Shown one piece after another: positions 44,881 through 55,793 of a stretch of 64,000 nucleotides of DNA. Positions within the stretch are counted from its first letter, which is position 1, and each line of letters opens with the position of its first letter. The notes beneath the pieces are model-generated. The model made no database searches. It had not been told where the DNA came from and saw only the letters and a program-made list of their open reading frames with translations. The position numbers and the translations under genes are program-made. Source of the DNA: Toxonevra muliebris (Eukaryota; Arthropoda; Insecta; Diptera; Pallopteridae); assembly GCA_963691655.1 (NCBI GenBank), contig OY829327.1:82472019-82536018 (forward strand), in the 5' to 3' direction.

Positions 44881-45760
44881 TATCTCTACTGCGCCTAGTT
44901 ATGGGCGTTATAGTACAAACAATCTTTAGCTGATCAAAACCATTATACGCTGTAGGGAAATTCTTAAGCACGTGCCTTTATTATTACCATGAAAATTAAT
45001 GTCGAACACCTACACGTACACACTAAACGACTACACCTACCTGCCTTAATGTATATTCACTTAATACATGAAACTCAACGGAAAGAGGTGAAAAGAGAGT
45101 AACTAGCAACCAAAGCAACGGTCAATTTATAAACGCATTGCTCGTACTTGATGTAATTTTCAAATTCCTTTGTCCTTCAAATGGTTAGTCCTAAATTTGT
45201 GATGTTGATGACGTTGTTGTTTTGTTATAGTGCAATAAGCAAGGTACTCTCACAGAATGCTGTATGTAATGCCACTGGCTACCAGAACCACGAAGGTGCA
45301 AAATGGTTATTTTGAGAAGATAGATTTTAATGTTTGAAATCTTTTAAAACTCCATTTAACATATACATATGTAATCGAGACTTTTCCAGATAGACAATTT
45401 TGTGATTACAACGTCGCAAATAGAACATCAAACTTAGAGGTTTTGTCTATTTATAAAATTGCGTGAGACATTGAACTAAAAAGTGGTCAAAACGCATATT
45501 CATGGTTCTGGTAGCCTTCCGACAATAGGTCCGTTTGACTTATGTAGTTGCATGTATGTGTAGGTGTGGGAATGCGAACAACGAATTATAATGTGGAATT
45601 TCATTCCACATAAGGTATGTTGTTGTTGCGATTCATATATGTACATTGTACAATGTACATTAAAGTGAATCACGAAAATTGTTCTGGTACTCCTCTAAAT
45701 ATTAACCTTGGTTTACTTCCTGATTAGACCCAAAATATTTTAGCTCTATTAATTACCTTT
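44881..45760. other. Unassigned sequence with a 22-bp palindrome
   Basis: No gene is supported. A perfect 22-bp palindrome centred on TGTACA lies at 45639-45660. Palindromes of this size in AT-rich DNA need not be functional. Confidence 0.4.
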
Positions 45761-46062
45761 TTGTGAACTGGATCAATTTGAAAGAAACGACAAAAAATTT
45801 AAAATGAAATCTTTTTTTTTTTAATACTTTTTATACGATTTCCATGAAAATCTATATATTAATGCGTTAAGAAAAACGTGTTACTTTCCTTTTTACCTAT
45901 ATTAACGTCAACATATTCGCATAAACGTATATCATTGGAAAGGTAAAGTAGTGGATCATTCTAAAATATAAGTTTTATACGAATATATTAATTATTAAGT
46001 ATTAATCTAAAGATTTTCATTTTACATTTTAGGCCTTTTTTTCAAATTGATCCAGTTCACAA
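45761..46062. mobile_element. Short MITE with TTGTGAACTGGATC termini
   Basis: TTGTGAACTGGATCAATTTG at the left is repeated in inverse at the right (CAAATTGATCCAGTTCACAA). Similarity continues to about 55 bp per arm (AAAATGAAA near both inner ends). It is 302 bp, non-coding. No target duplication was assignable. Confidence 0.75.
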
Positions 46063-47325
46063 GCGATAATCGCTTGACACGAAATATTTTGGGAATCATC
46101 ATAAAAAAAAACCGAATAAAACTTTTTTTTGTATGCAGCTTGATGCACTTTAATGTGCAAAGCGTATGAGCCTCATGTGATATATTAATTTTTTCTTGTT
46201 TTTCGCCTTGCCTCGAAGCGCGTACCATTCACGTGCGACATTTTTGTGTTCAGTTGTATGAATGTGTAAGTTTTGTGCGTGTTGGAAAATTTCTAAATTT
46301 TATGTTTGCTCGTTTTAGTCGTCGTGGTTGTTTTTTTCTTGCCTTAATGTGTATTTATTTATTTTATTTGTGGCCTACGAAAAAATTTTAATTCCAAAAC
46401 AAAATTGCACAGAAACAAAAAAATTAAATTCAAGCTTAAATCAGTTTCACATTTTTATTTAATAAAATTAAAAAATAAAATCATATTTTACTAAAATAAT
46501 TGTCTTAAAATATGCTAGTCACAAAAAACTAAATAAAAAAAATGTCGAGCAACGATTTTTATTAAATTAAAATATGAAAAATCGAATGCATCCATACACG
46601 CTTTTTATAAGAAAAAAATAAAAGCTTAGACCTACATATATCGCCTACAAAGCCGTATATAGCTTTTCATGTTCGTGTGAATTTTTAGAGGCATAAACTT
46701 ATGTGTAGAGGTCTGAACTGAACTGCTGCTGGCGAAAACACACATAACTCTGATGCCTTCTCTGTAGAATACTGTGGAAGTTTATTCCTCTATGTCATTC
46801 AGGGAGTGGTAACATTGGTTGATTGAATTCAGAAATCATCTTTATACTGGATTAAGCGTTGAAAACACATAAAACATTAAATAATTTCAAGAACTATAAT
46901 ATTGGTCCTCCATAGCGGAAAATCTGGGACTGGAGCTATTCCATCAAACAGTCATGTAGCCAAACCCAACAATAGACAACAGTAGACTATACATTATAAA
47001 AGTAATCCAATAAATAATCAGTAAAAATTTTATGATTACTTTTCTATGACATCGCCGAATAAAAAATAATCCTTATCCATTCTGTAATCAATAGATTGTC
47101 GAATTGTCGACTTTGGTAATGCATAAAACTTTTACTAACTATTTATTCGATTACCTTTATATCAATGCATTATTTACTTTCCCGGAGGGAAATTTTAAAC
47201 TTTTTATAGGTATACTCAATCTTAATTTATTTCCATAACTGCATTACCGAATTAGCCAAAAAGATTGTTTTTGGGAATTTAACTGGTAAAAGCCCCGGAA
47301 TTTTGAAAAATATAATGTTTAGATA
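46063..47325. other. Unassigned 1.3-kb sequence
   Basis: No gene or shared repeat. The sequence is AT-rich, with short ORFs lacking splice context. Confidence 0.4.
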
Positions 47326-48388
47326 CAGGGCCGTAGCCAGAATTTTTTTTCGGGGGGAGGCGGGCCGGGGGTTTCAGAAAATATTCATAAATAATTTTTA
47401 TCAAACTGATTTTGAAATAGAATAAATTAAATCAATGTTACATTTGATGGGTCCTATAAAATTAAAATTTTAAGAAAAATTTTCCGATTTTTTTTAATCT
47501 TAACCTCAAAAAAATGGCCAAAAGTGATAAAAATTCCCAGAATAATCAAATTAAATTTTTTCAAATAAATATTATTCAATGTGCATTCTAGTGCATTTTT
47601 TTTTATCGTGAGGGACATAATTTCTTTAACTCATTGACTTCCCACTACTGATGATGTACCCAACTTCAAAAAAATTACCAAAAATTGTAGAGGCTCATTT
47701 TTTTTCAAATGATCTTCATTGGAAATTTGAGCCATTATCAATGATAAGGAACCCGGATGAGGTTGCCTTATATTCCCTAAATTCGTGAAGTCACAGCATT
47801 GAAAGGGATTTTTCTAGTCGTGGTGCTCTGAGCAATAATGCGTTATAAAATTAATTTTAAAATGGGTTTTGCTAATAAGGTGGAGTTTTTGCGAAAGAAT
47901 TTTTCACGTTGAACACGAATCTGTGGTCAAAAACTTCCCATCACGTCACGTTTAAGGAAAAAATGGCGTTCAAGCAAGTCTAATTTTACAAGGATCCGAT
48001 AATTTTTTCTATTTTTATTAATTTTTAAACTTTTCAAACTGATTCAGGACGAAACCTTAAATTAAAAACAGTTTTACTGACCCAGAAAAACTATGAATGC
48101 AGGAGTGCTCAGTATCACCTTCTCTTTTTGAATCCGTAGTCAAAACTCATGTCGAAGAAAACAAATCGGATTTGATCGCATAGTGTAACTAAGATTTCAA
48201 ATTTATTTTTTATATTTGGCTTTTTACAAAAAAAACCGATGGAAGTAAAAAATATTGTTAAACAGATTTTATTTTGACTTTTTTTCTATCCATTGGCAAT
48301 TAATCTCAAAAATTAGAATAAAGTTTCCACATTTCGGGAGGGGGAGGGTGGCTGGAACCCCCAAAACCTCCCCCTAAATACGGCCTTG
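47326..48388. mobile_element. Non-autonomous hAT-like element, copy 2 (CAGGGCCGTA termini)
   Basis: This is a full-length counterpart of 1087-2178 in the same orientation, with the same ends (CAGGGCCGTAGCCAG; TAAATACGGCCTTG). It has its own perfect 8-bp duplication TTTAGATA at 47318-47325 and 48389-48396. It is 1063 bp. Differences from copy 1 are small indels and substitutions, including a shorter G run. No transposase. Confidence 0.88.
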
Positions 48389-48396
48389 TTTAGATA

Positions 48397-49039
48397 ATGT
48401 TTGGCTTGCCTTTCAAACTTTGTTTCATAACTTCTAAACTAGGCTTGACTCAACTGTGATCTTTTGGGGATAAAAAAATAGATAAATGAGACAGTTTTTG
48501 CAAACATTTTTTTTTAAACCCTATTAGATATCAGACCCCAAATTTGCAAAAATATTCGGTTTTTGTTTTCCACTGGATACATAGTGCATGCAGCATAGGG
48601 TTAACATGCATACGGACACGTTATAAGGTGTGTGTTTTATATTTTTCATGTAATATTGTTGCATAACAATGTGTGTATTAAACGAAAATATGCCTTGATC
48701 ACAAATGTAATTATAATTAATTTTTTAATTTGTTGTAAAATTTGTCTGTGTATTGTGCTAAATATTTGTAATTTTGTAACCGCATGAATTCGAGGTGCTT
48801 GAAAATTTACTGCGGTTACAGTGGCTACTAAAGTGCGTGTTTTAAGCCGATTGCAATGTTTTTTTTTTGTTATATTGCACTTTTGGAATAATATTTCCGT
48901 GTGTTATATATCTTCAAAGGTTGTGAAATTAAATAATTGACCGATTCAAATTAATTCATAAACTGTCCTATATGTCATATATCATAAAATAGTTGTAAAA
49001 CAGTTGTTGTTGTCTTCATACCAAAATATTACTATCATT
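48397..49039. other. Spacer
   Basis: AT-rich DNA with no gene or repeat boundary that I can support. Confidence 0.4.
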
Positions 49040-49180
49040 GAAGTGAAACTTATTTCTCTTGTCCTAGAGTAAAACCAACTGGATGTGACGTCGCGCGTAA
49101 GTTTGCAATGCGACATAATTTGGTTGAGCAATGTGCATGAGGGGCTAAATATCAATATTCCGTAACTGAATTCACTAGCA

Positions 49181-50486
49181 AAGCGCGGTTCACGCAAAAA
49201 TTGGCACACAGGAAAGTTGCTGTATCTTTTTAACCAGAACACTCAGAATAACAAATAATGTATTAAATTAAATTAATTTAATATTGTGTTTTAATACTAT
49301 AATATTAAAACATTTAAATTTCTTTGTTGTGCAAAAAGTTCCGGGTATTCCTTTTAATGGACCCCATCAACCTTTGAACATCCGCTCTGGATACTTTTGC
49401 GGCTATTTGGTTCCATTTTAGTAACATTGAATTCACATTTTTGACAATACCTGCATTTTTCTTCAAATTATATTTTGTAATAGCCTAGTATTTTTCGATC
49501 GGTCGAAGCTGGGGGCAATTGGGTGGATTCATATATTTGGGCACTACATCTACTTTATTTGTCTGATACCAATCCATGGTTTTCTTAGAGTAGTGGCAAC
49601 TGGCTAAATCAGGCCAAAACTTCACTGGCGAATGGTGGTGACGAACAAATGGCAATAGTCGTTTCGAAAGGCACTCGTTGATGTAAATATCAGACGTCAT
49701 AGAAGAGGATGTCACAAATGCCCTGGATTTGAGACCACAGCTGCAAATAGCCTGCCACATCATTGCTTTCCTTGCAAATTTATCCATTTTTATGTACTTG
49801 AATTTTGAGCGTACATTACCAACGATTCGTTGCCATATAAAATTTTTGACCTGGAAGCTGTTTAAGATCAAATTTTACATATGTTTCGTCATCCACAATA
49901 ATGCATCCATTGAATTTGGTCAAAACATTATTATAAAGAAGACTAGCACGTTTTTTGGCCAGCAAATTCTGTTTGTCTGTTCTATTTGGATATTTTATAG
50001 GACGATAGCACTTTAGCTCAGCTTTTATGCGTATTCGTCTAGCAGTGCTTTTGCTGGTATTGAATTTTTTGGCACGATCGCTATCCGATAGTCCGGGATT
50101 GCTTTTGATGGACCTCAAGATCTTTGCCTTTAATTTTAGGTTGGTGGTTCCCGTTTTGTTTACAACTTTTTTAGCTCTTTCAATACTAAGAGTTTTTTTA
50201 TATCGTTTTATAACTCTACATACCGTTCTTTTGAAGATATTTAACACTTTCGCAATCTTTGAACCAGACCACGACGGATTTTCAATAAATTTGTTCACAA
50301 TCAATTTTCTATTTGCAGCTTCCATTGTGCACACAATCACCAACTTGCGATTAATTAATATGAAAAATTTATTAACTAACGGTAACGGCATTGTAAACAA
50401 ATCCCAGTAAAAAATTTGTTGTTCTTATGACTAGGGGCGACGTGGTGACTACAACAAAACGTGCCAATTTGGCGTGAACCGCGCTT
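49181..50486 (-). mobile_element. DD37E Tc1-like element inserted in family A
   Basis: The left end AAGCGCGGTTCACGCAAAAA and the right end read inward, AAGCGCGGTTCACGCCAAAT, are inverted termini of about 25 bp. TA follows at 50487-50488, and the left counterpart is CA (49179-49180), explained by one mutation. It is 1306 bp. Its position inside family A copy 3 makes it the younger of the two. Confidence 0.9.
49316..50325 (-). pseudogene. DD37E Tc1-like transposase, nearly intact
   Basis: Probable start is Met at 50325 (MEAANRKLIVNKFIENPSW). The first helix-turn-helix is SGSKIAKVLNIFKRTVCRVI and the second follows as LSDSDRAKKFNTSKSTARR. The catalytic region has VDDETYVKFDLKQLPGQKFY, MMWQAICSCGLKSRAF, KFWPDLASCHYSKKTMDW, and NPPNCPQLRPIEKY followed by an in-frame TAG where W is expected. 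The C terminus continues readable to about 49316 (AITKYNLKKN ... SIKRNTRNFLHNK). Thirty-seven residues separate the last D and E. Damage is one frameshift near 49830-49860 and one stop. It is a diverged relative of the copy at 33370-34267. Confidence 0.87.
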
Positions 50487-50932
50487 TAATAAACGATTCA
50501 TAAATAGTTTTAATTCAATATAACATATTAATTACACACACACACACGCCTATGGTAGAAAGAACAATGTGTAGCGTCGCCATCTTAAAGTTTATGACAG
50601 TTATACACTTCACATACAGATGACGCAAATGTCCAAGGAATTACATGAAGATGTCGCACCCAAAAAGAGTTCGCTACAATTGTCATCCACATTACCGGCA
50701 CAGAGTTGCAATTTTTGTTCTAGCATTAATCCAAAAAAAAAATTGGTTGTGTATTAACAAACACAAGGCAGAAGTGAAATTTCTTGTGAACTAAATGAAA
50801 CAAGCAACTGAAATTAAAAACCACAAGCCAATGAAGTAAAAAATTTAGCGATTGAAAAATTTCATTTGCTTGTTATTTGCTTCTGTTTCATTTAGTTCAC
50901 AATTAGTTTTACTTGTGTTCGTTAATACACAA

Positions 50933-53458
50933 TTTAGATTTGGTTGGAACGACAAAAAAAAATGTTCAAGAATGCAGCACTCTGACAGATTTTACGCCCA
51001 TTGTACTATATACTGTGTTCCCTTTTGCTATTCTCTAAAACCACCAGAATTTTTTATAAACCTATGTAGATCCTGCCGTAGAGCTCAGGTGTCCATCTCT
51101 CAACACTACAGTGCAAAACATTCTAGGTCTCGTTCGACGGAACGCGAGGCAGATAAGTACTAACAATTTTTTAAAGTTTTTTTAAATCAATTCGCAAGAA
51201 ATTTTAGATTTAGAAATAGCCAGACTAGCTTTCTTGAATATTTTGTATGGTTTTTCTGTCAACGTATATATACCTAGCCACTAGCGGATCCAAGGAGGGG
51301 TGGGTGTGGGGGTAAACCCGTTAGTTATGAACCAAACAAATTTAAAGGGAAGAAAATTTAAAACCATCCTTAGTGGCTGCTCACACGGCATGAACGCATG
51401 TCTGAAAGAGAGAGTTAGAAAAAACCGGTAGTAAGAAAGAGGTAGAAACTCGCCTGTTTTTTTTTCTTGCAACCTATTTTTTCAGACAGGCGTTCATGCT
51501 TGTATGTAAAGTGACAGCAATAAGAACAAAAGTAACTGAATAAACAAGCATAAAAAATTATTGAAACACGCACACTTAAAGTCAAATTAAAGCCTCCCCA
51601 AAGAGTATTTCAGGTACCCGTTTGTGTTTGTAGCTACAATGTCACACACACATACATACATTTACGTAGTAAGCACACATGAGAAACATAAATTTTCCTA
51701 CAAATACATATGCACAAATGTATGTACATACATGTGTATATAAATACAATGTGATTTGTTGTCGTTATTGTTGTGTTATGCCTCAAGTGTGCAATCTAAG
51801 CCTACTTTGAATCGAGTGGATAAGCCAGCCAAACAAACAAATACAGCAAAACAGTTACAGAAAAGAAACATTTATTTACATATTTGAATATTTTGAAAAA
51901 CCTAAGGCCATGCCACCAATTGTCAAATAAAATTGAGGGGAGCAGCACATGGAAAGAATTGTTGCTGTATCTTTCCGGAAGAGACTCGTATCCCAATTCA
52001 ATTTAAATCCCAAAACATAAATGCAAATATAAATAGGTTCAAATACAAATAAACATGCACGTATGTTGGCGCTGCTAAGTACATACATCTTAAGAATTTT
52101 CACATTCAAGCACTAATTTAAGTTATTTTTTATTCTTGTTCAGGGTACCCCATATTCGAGTATATCCATGAGACAACAAGCACCTACTATTGTCGTCAGG
52201 CTTATTGGTTTTGGCTCATTGAGCTCCTCCCTTCCTCTGTGATCAACTTATATTGTATAAAATTTAAAATGCTTTGACTTCGTAACATAAATGCATGACG
52301 CACACGTAAGTATATACTATGAATACAACTGAAGCATATTAGTATTTTGCACGTGTTACCGACGTTAAATTGCAGCACTTGCCCTCTCCTTATGAGTCTA
52401 CGTTTATATTGCCAAGTTTACTTAACCTACAGGCAACTTGATTGCTACAGTGTTTGCAGATATTCAACGAGCATAGTGTTGAATTTTTATGTACCCTGGA
52501 GGAAATTCTCTCTCACCGTCATTAAGACAAATATGAGGAGGGATGTATCGTTAGCAAATGTTCTTTTGAAACATGAACACACAAGATTAAAAGAGGATGA
52601 AGAATAATCCCTGCTCTGTTCTAAAAAAAAGTCCATATGGATATGGCAATTCATAGAATGTACAATTTCCTACTGGGTAAGTTGCAGGTGTGTGTAAATG
52701 TTTGTATATAAGAACATTCTTTGTATGTATATGTGCGTATGTATTTGGCAATAACGTAATCGTCAGCAAAAATGTTACCAGTTAATCGAATTGATAGCAA
52801 TATATGTATGTGCAGATGTTGTGTTTTCGTTTGTTGTTATTTGTGCGTGGCGTCATTATCGAAATACTTTGGTAGGGTTTGTTATTCAGCTATTATGGTA
52901 CACTGAATTTGTGATCTGGAAATAGTCAAGGGTTAAGTTAATATATTAACATTTTTTAAATATTGACAGCTAAATATTGATCAGTGTTGTCAGATTGTGA
53001 GATTTCGCCCACAATATGGGATTTCTTAACACCAGAAGAGCGAAAGGGATTTTACACATCAAAACGGGATTTTTAGTATAAATTAAAATAATTCACAATT
53101 AATAAAAATTGTATTTTCAAAACAGTTTTAAGAGTTGAGAAAAAACTATTTCACCACGTTTATATCAAACAGCTTTCAATGGTGTTTGTCTGTCTGTCTG
53201 TCTGCTCGTGTCGAATTTTGTAATCGATTTTAAACTAACTTCCGATGAGCTAGAGACCTGAATCTTTAAACATAGTTCAAAAGTGGATGACGATACAATA
53301 TGAAATAATCAAAATATAAATTAATATAATATAAAATATTAGTGTTATTTACATATACAATAACACTGTTCAACACACACAAAAATAACAAGGTTCTGAA
53401 AATGGATTCCAACAGAACTCGAGAAAAAAATTATACGTGTTTCGGCATTTTAAAAGTT
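50933..53458. other. Unassigned 2.5-kb region with a small inverted repeat
   Basis: No gene is supported. ATGAACGCATGTCTGAAA near 51389 is mirrored by TTTCAGACAGGCGTTCAT near 51480, around a roughly 70-bp loop. This could be a tiny foldback unit. CACTAGCGGATCCAAGGAGG near 51282 resembles a hAT end without a partner. Many TACATATGT/CATACATA microsatellite-like bits lie at 51640-51740. Confidence 0.4.
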
Positions 53459-53833
53459 TACGTCTAATTTTCTTTTTACGCGAGCCTAAAGTTTACCCAT
53501 TTCTACCAAGTTAAGTATAATAAATCATAGGACAACTTGTTAGTTTTGCATCAAAGCTTATTTGTATTTTCAGCAAATTATAATAAAATTTTCCGTAGAA
53601 TATTTTCTTTCAATATATTAACCCTTTAGTTTCCACCGCTATGGGTCTTTTTGCCCTTTTCAAAAAAAGTTACATTTTTGATCCACTCCGAGGGTCGATA
53701 GAGGGTTAATATGTTCAAGAAATATGTTGCCCATGAAATTCTAATATAGGTTACTGAACAACCAAAATCTGTTAACTTGATTTTAGTAAAAATAAACCCA
53801 AATTCAAAAAATGTTTAAAATTTTCACCTTTTA
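53459..53833. repeat. Dispersed repeat family E, copy 2
   Basis: Collinear with 7577-7947: GACAACTTGTTAGTTTTGCA, TATTAACCCTTTAG, ATGGGTCTTTTTGCC, GAGGGTTAATATGTTCAAG and TTAGTAAAAATAAAC. Same orientation, non-coding, class unknown. Confidence 0.7.
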
Positions 53834-53916
53834 TACGCAGTGAACATCGGTGATAATACAATAAATTCATACAATAATACACACACATAAATCCACTTAT
53901 GTATTCTCACCTCACT

Positions 53917-54537
53917 TTTTTTTTTCGTTCGTTGGAAAGTGGAAATCTTCATAGATACCGCAGAACTCCTGTTCTGTTAAAAATCTATATCCCCGTGACT
54001 CCGTTGACACCACTTCGCAATGTCGGGAATCAGCGTTAACGTCCATCGACCTTTTGGGGAGCACTCCCAGCGCTGCTGCCACTCCGATATAGATCGTCGA
54101 CGTTCCTCCATTTTTAATGCTCCCGTAGGTCTTTCTCCTACTTTATTATACAGCCTCTTGAGCTCTGTCGCATGTATGTCTATGGGCAGCTTTTCCGTGA
54201 TGACACATATCGCGTTCCGCGATACTGTTCTGAAAGCACTAGACACTCTCAATGCGCTTAGCCTTTGGCCTGCTAGCACCTCCTTGATGTGCGACTTCTT
54301 TGCACCTGCCCTAATGGGTGCTGCATATAACACTACAGAGCCCATCACAGTGGACAAAAGCTGCTTTCGGCTCGCGCGTGGCCTTCCAACGTTTGGCATT
54401 ATGCGCGTTAGTGCGCCTTTTTATTTTCGCCGCTTTGCTGCTGACCGCTGCAAGATGGTCCTTAAAAGACACCCTAGTATCTATGAGCACTCCCAGATAT
54501 CGGATGTGAGGTTGAGATATTATGGTGTGCTCTCCCT
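53917..54537 (-). mobile_element. Truncated R1-like LINE insertion with 16-bp target duplications
   Basis: On the minus strand the fragment runs from within ORF2 to a poly(A) seen as T at 53916-53924. The 16-bp GTATTCTCACCTCACT flanks both sides (53901-53916 and 54538-54553), proving a discrete target-primed insertion. The last bases before the A run include GGTATCTATGAAGATT, also present at the 3' end of the complete R1 element (60285-60300), so the true 3' end is preserved while most of the C-terminal coding and 3' UTR is missing. Confidence 0.88.
53965..54537 (-). pseudogene. R1-clade ORF2 C-terminal fragment
   Basis: Readable in two frames. IRYLGVLIDTRVSFKDHLAA comes first, then after a frameshift near 54395 MPNVGRPRASRKQLLSTVMG, SVVLYAAPIRAGA, LPIDIHATELKRLYNK and WECSPKGRWTLTLIPDIAKW. 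It aligns with residues from about 710 onward of the complete ORF2 (IKYLGVMIDNRLNFRAH; MPNIGGPRYGRRVLL; SKGRWTYILIPKIETW). It is a related but clearly different family. It ends in a stop at HGDIDF, before the terminal zinc-binding region. Confidence 0.88.
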
Positions 54538-54828
54538 GTATTCTCACCTCACTGCTTATATACATATGTATGTATATATGTCACAGCAATAATGAATATC
54601 TCTACAAGCAACAAAACGTGAATTATTAATGTGAGTTTGCACTTTGAACCGCGCTCAGTAAAAATGTCAATCTGGCACAATGATGTCGGACATATTGCAC
54701 TTATGTATATAGGTATGTTTACCTAAGTACAAATTCGTGGACATTTGTGGACAGGGTGCCACACGTAAACCATGCGTAAATGAGCAGGTAAACAAATATG
54801 ATACAAAAGGTTTGACATAAGCTTTACG

Positions 54829-54832
<4 letters not shown>

Positions 54833-54874
<42 letters not shown>
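54833..54874 (+). repeat. (AC)21 microsatellite at the retrotransposon target
   Basis: Forty-two bases of pure AC repeats end 16 bp before the 5' end of the first R1-clade element, separated by TTCCATATATATACAG. Some R1-clade lineages (Waldo, Mino) are known to insert at AC-type repeats, so this may be part of the target. Confidence 0.95.
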
Positions 54875-54876
<2 letters not shown>

Positions 54877-54898
54877 CCATATATATACAGGGCTCACA

Positions 54899-55793
54899 GG
54901 GCTGAGCTTCAGGCTACTGTGGGGGTCAGCGGGTGGCGGATAGCTGAACGGCCGGCAGTCATGCCGGCTAGCTGCGAATAACAAATAAGCAGTCCCCGAC
55001 CAAGAGCGGCAGAGGTGGAGGGTGTGTCTTAAAAGGCCACAATACCCAATGAAGATCTGTGACAGGACGAGTAGGCACCGTCCTTGGCGTAGGTGCTCCC
55101 CACCCCGGGGTGGCATCGTGGGACAACGTTACAGAGTCCAAGCAGGCGTATTTCAACATTAACTTACCCTATGACTCTGTCAATTGGGTCTAAAGGTGTT
55201 TTTTGGGTGGATGCAACAGCCTGGAATCTTCGTGAACCACATCAGTATATAGTACCGAGAATGCGTGTCACGCCGTAAGCCGCTACTCGGCTTCAACCAC
55301 TGGGTTGAAGGGCTCGAGCTAGTACGGACGGCGGGCCCACATGATTGGTGCTGTAGAAAGATGAGTAGGAGGGAATTTCCATGTGAATCATGGACGTCAG
55401 GATCTGAGACCAGTAAGATCTTGATGGAATGGAAAACTGGATGACACGATTTGGAATAGATGAACCCTGGGCTGACAACTGTGGCATTCGGTTACCTTAG
55501 TAAGCGGAGTGAAATCCAGCGGAAACGGCTCTCCGGCTAATGTTACAGTTGCCCCCGTCCCGTTAAAACCATGGCAGGTCTCAAAGAACGCTCAACGTTT
55601 CGCATCATTAAGTTGGTGGTGTGGGCTCAGATGTAATATTCCTGACTAATACTGATCCGGCTCTGAACACAAGTTCTCATAAAGGCTTGTGTCAACCCTT
55701 GCATGGCCTCCCTGCTTGCATAGATAACCATGGGATTGCGAGGTGACCACACATCGGGCAGAGATAACGACTTTGAGAGGGGACCCAATCACA
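54899..55793 (+). promoter_or_regulatory. 5' UTR and presumed internal promoter region, copy 1
   Basis: About 900 bp precede the first ATG of ORF1. They are GC-richer than host DNA and nearly identical to 60348-61241. LINEs of this clade carry promoter activity in or near the 5' end, but I cannot identify core promoter motifs by eye. It contains several short upstream ORFs and ATGs. Confidence 0.5.

Larger units (their letters stand above)
49040..50932 (-). mobile_element. Foldback repeat family A, copy 3, split by a DD37E element
   Basis: In minus orientation the family A body reads CTCTTGTCCTAGAGTAAAAC, CGAGGGGCTAAATATC-like and CCGTAACTGAATTCAC. It breaks at about 49180, then resumes at about 50489 with AAACGATTCATAAATAG, the AC run, GCCATCTTAAAGTTTATGAC and the foldback arms (50755-50932). 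Removing the insert restores the order seen in copies 1 and 2. Confidence 0.88.

Noticed and set aside
45639..45660. Perfect 22-bp palindrome as a binding site
   Set aside because: It is a single short AT-rich palindrome with no partner or context. Recorded only as a curiosity.
52982..53368. hAT-like element with CAGTGTTG ends
   Set aside because: CAGTGTTGTCAG and AACACTG could be paired, but similarity stops after about eight bases and flanking octamers do not match.
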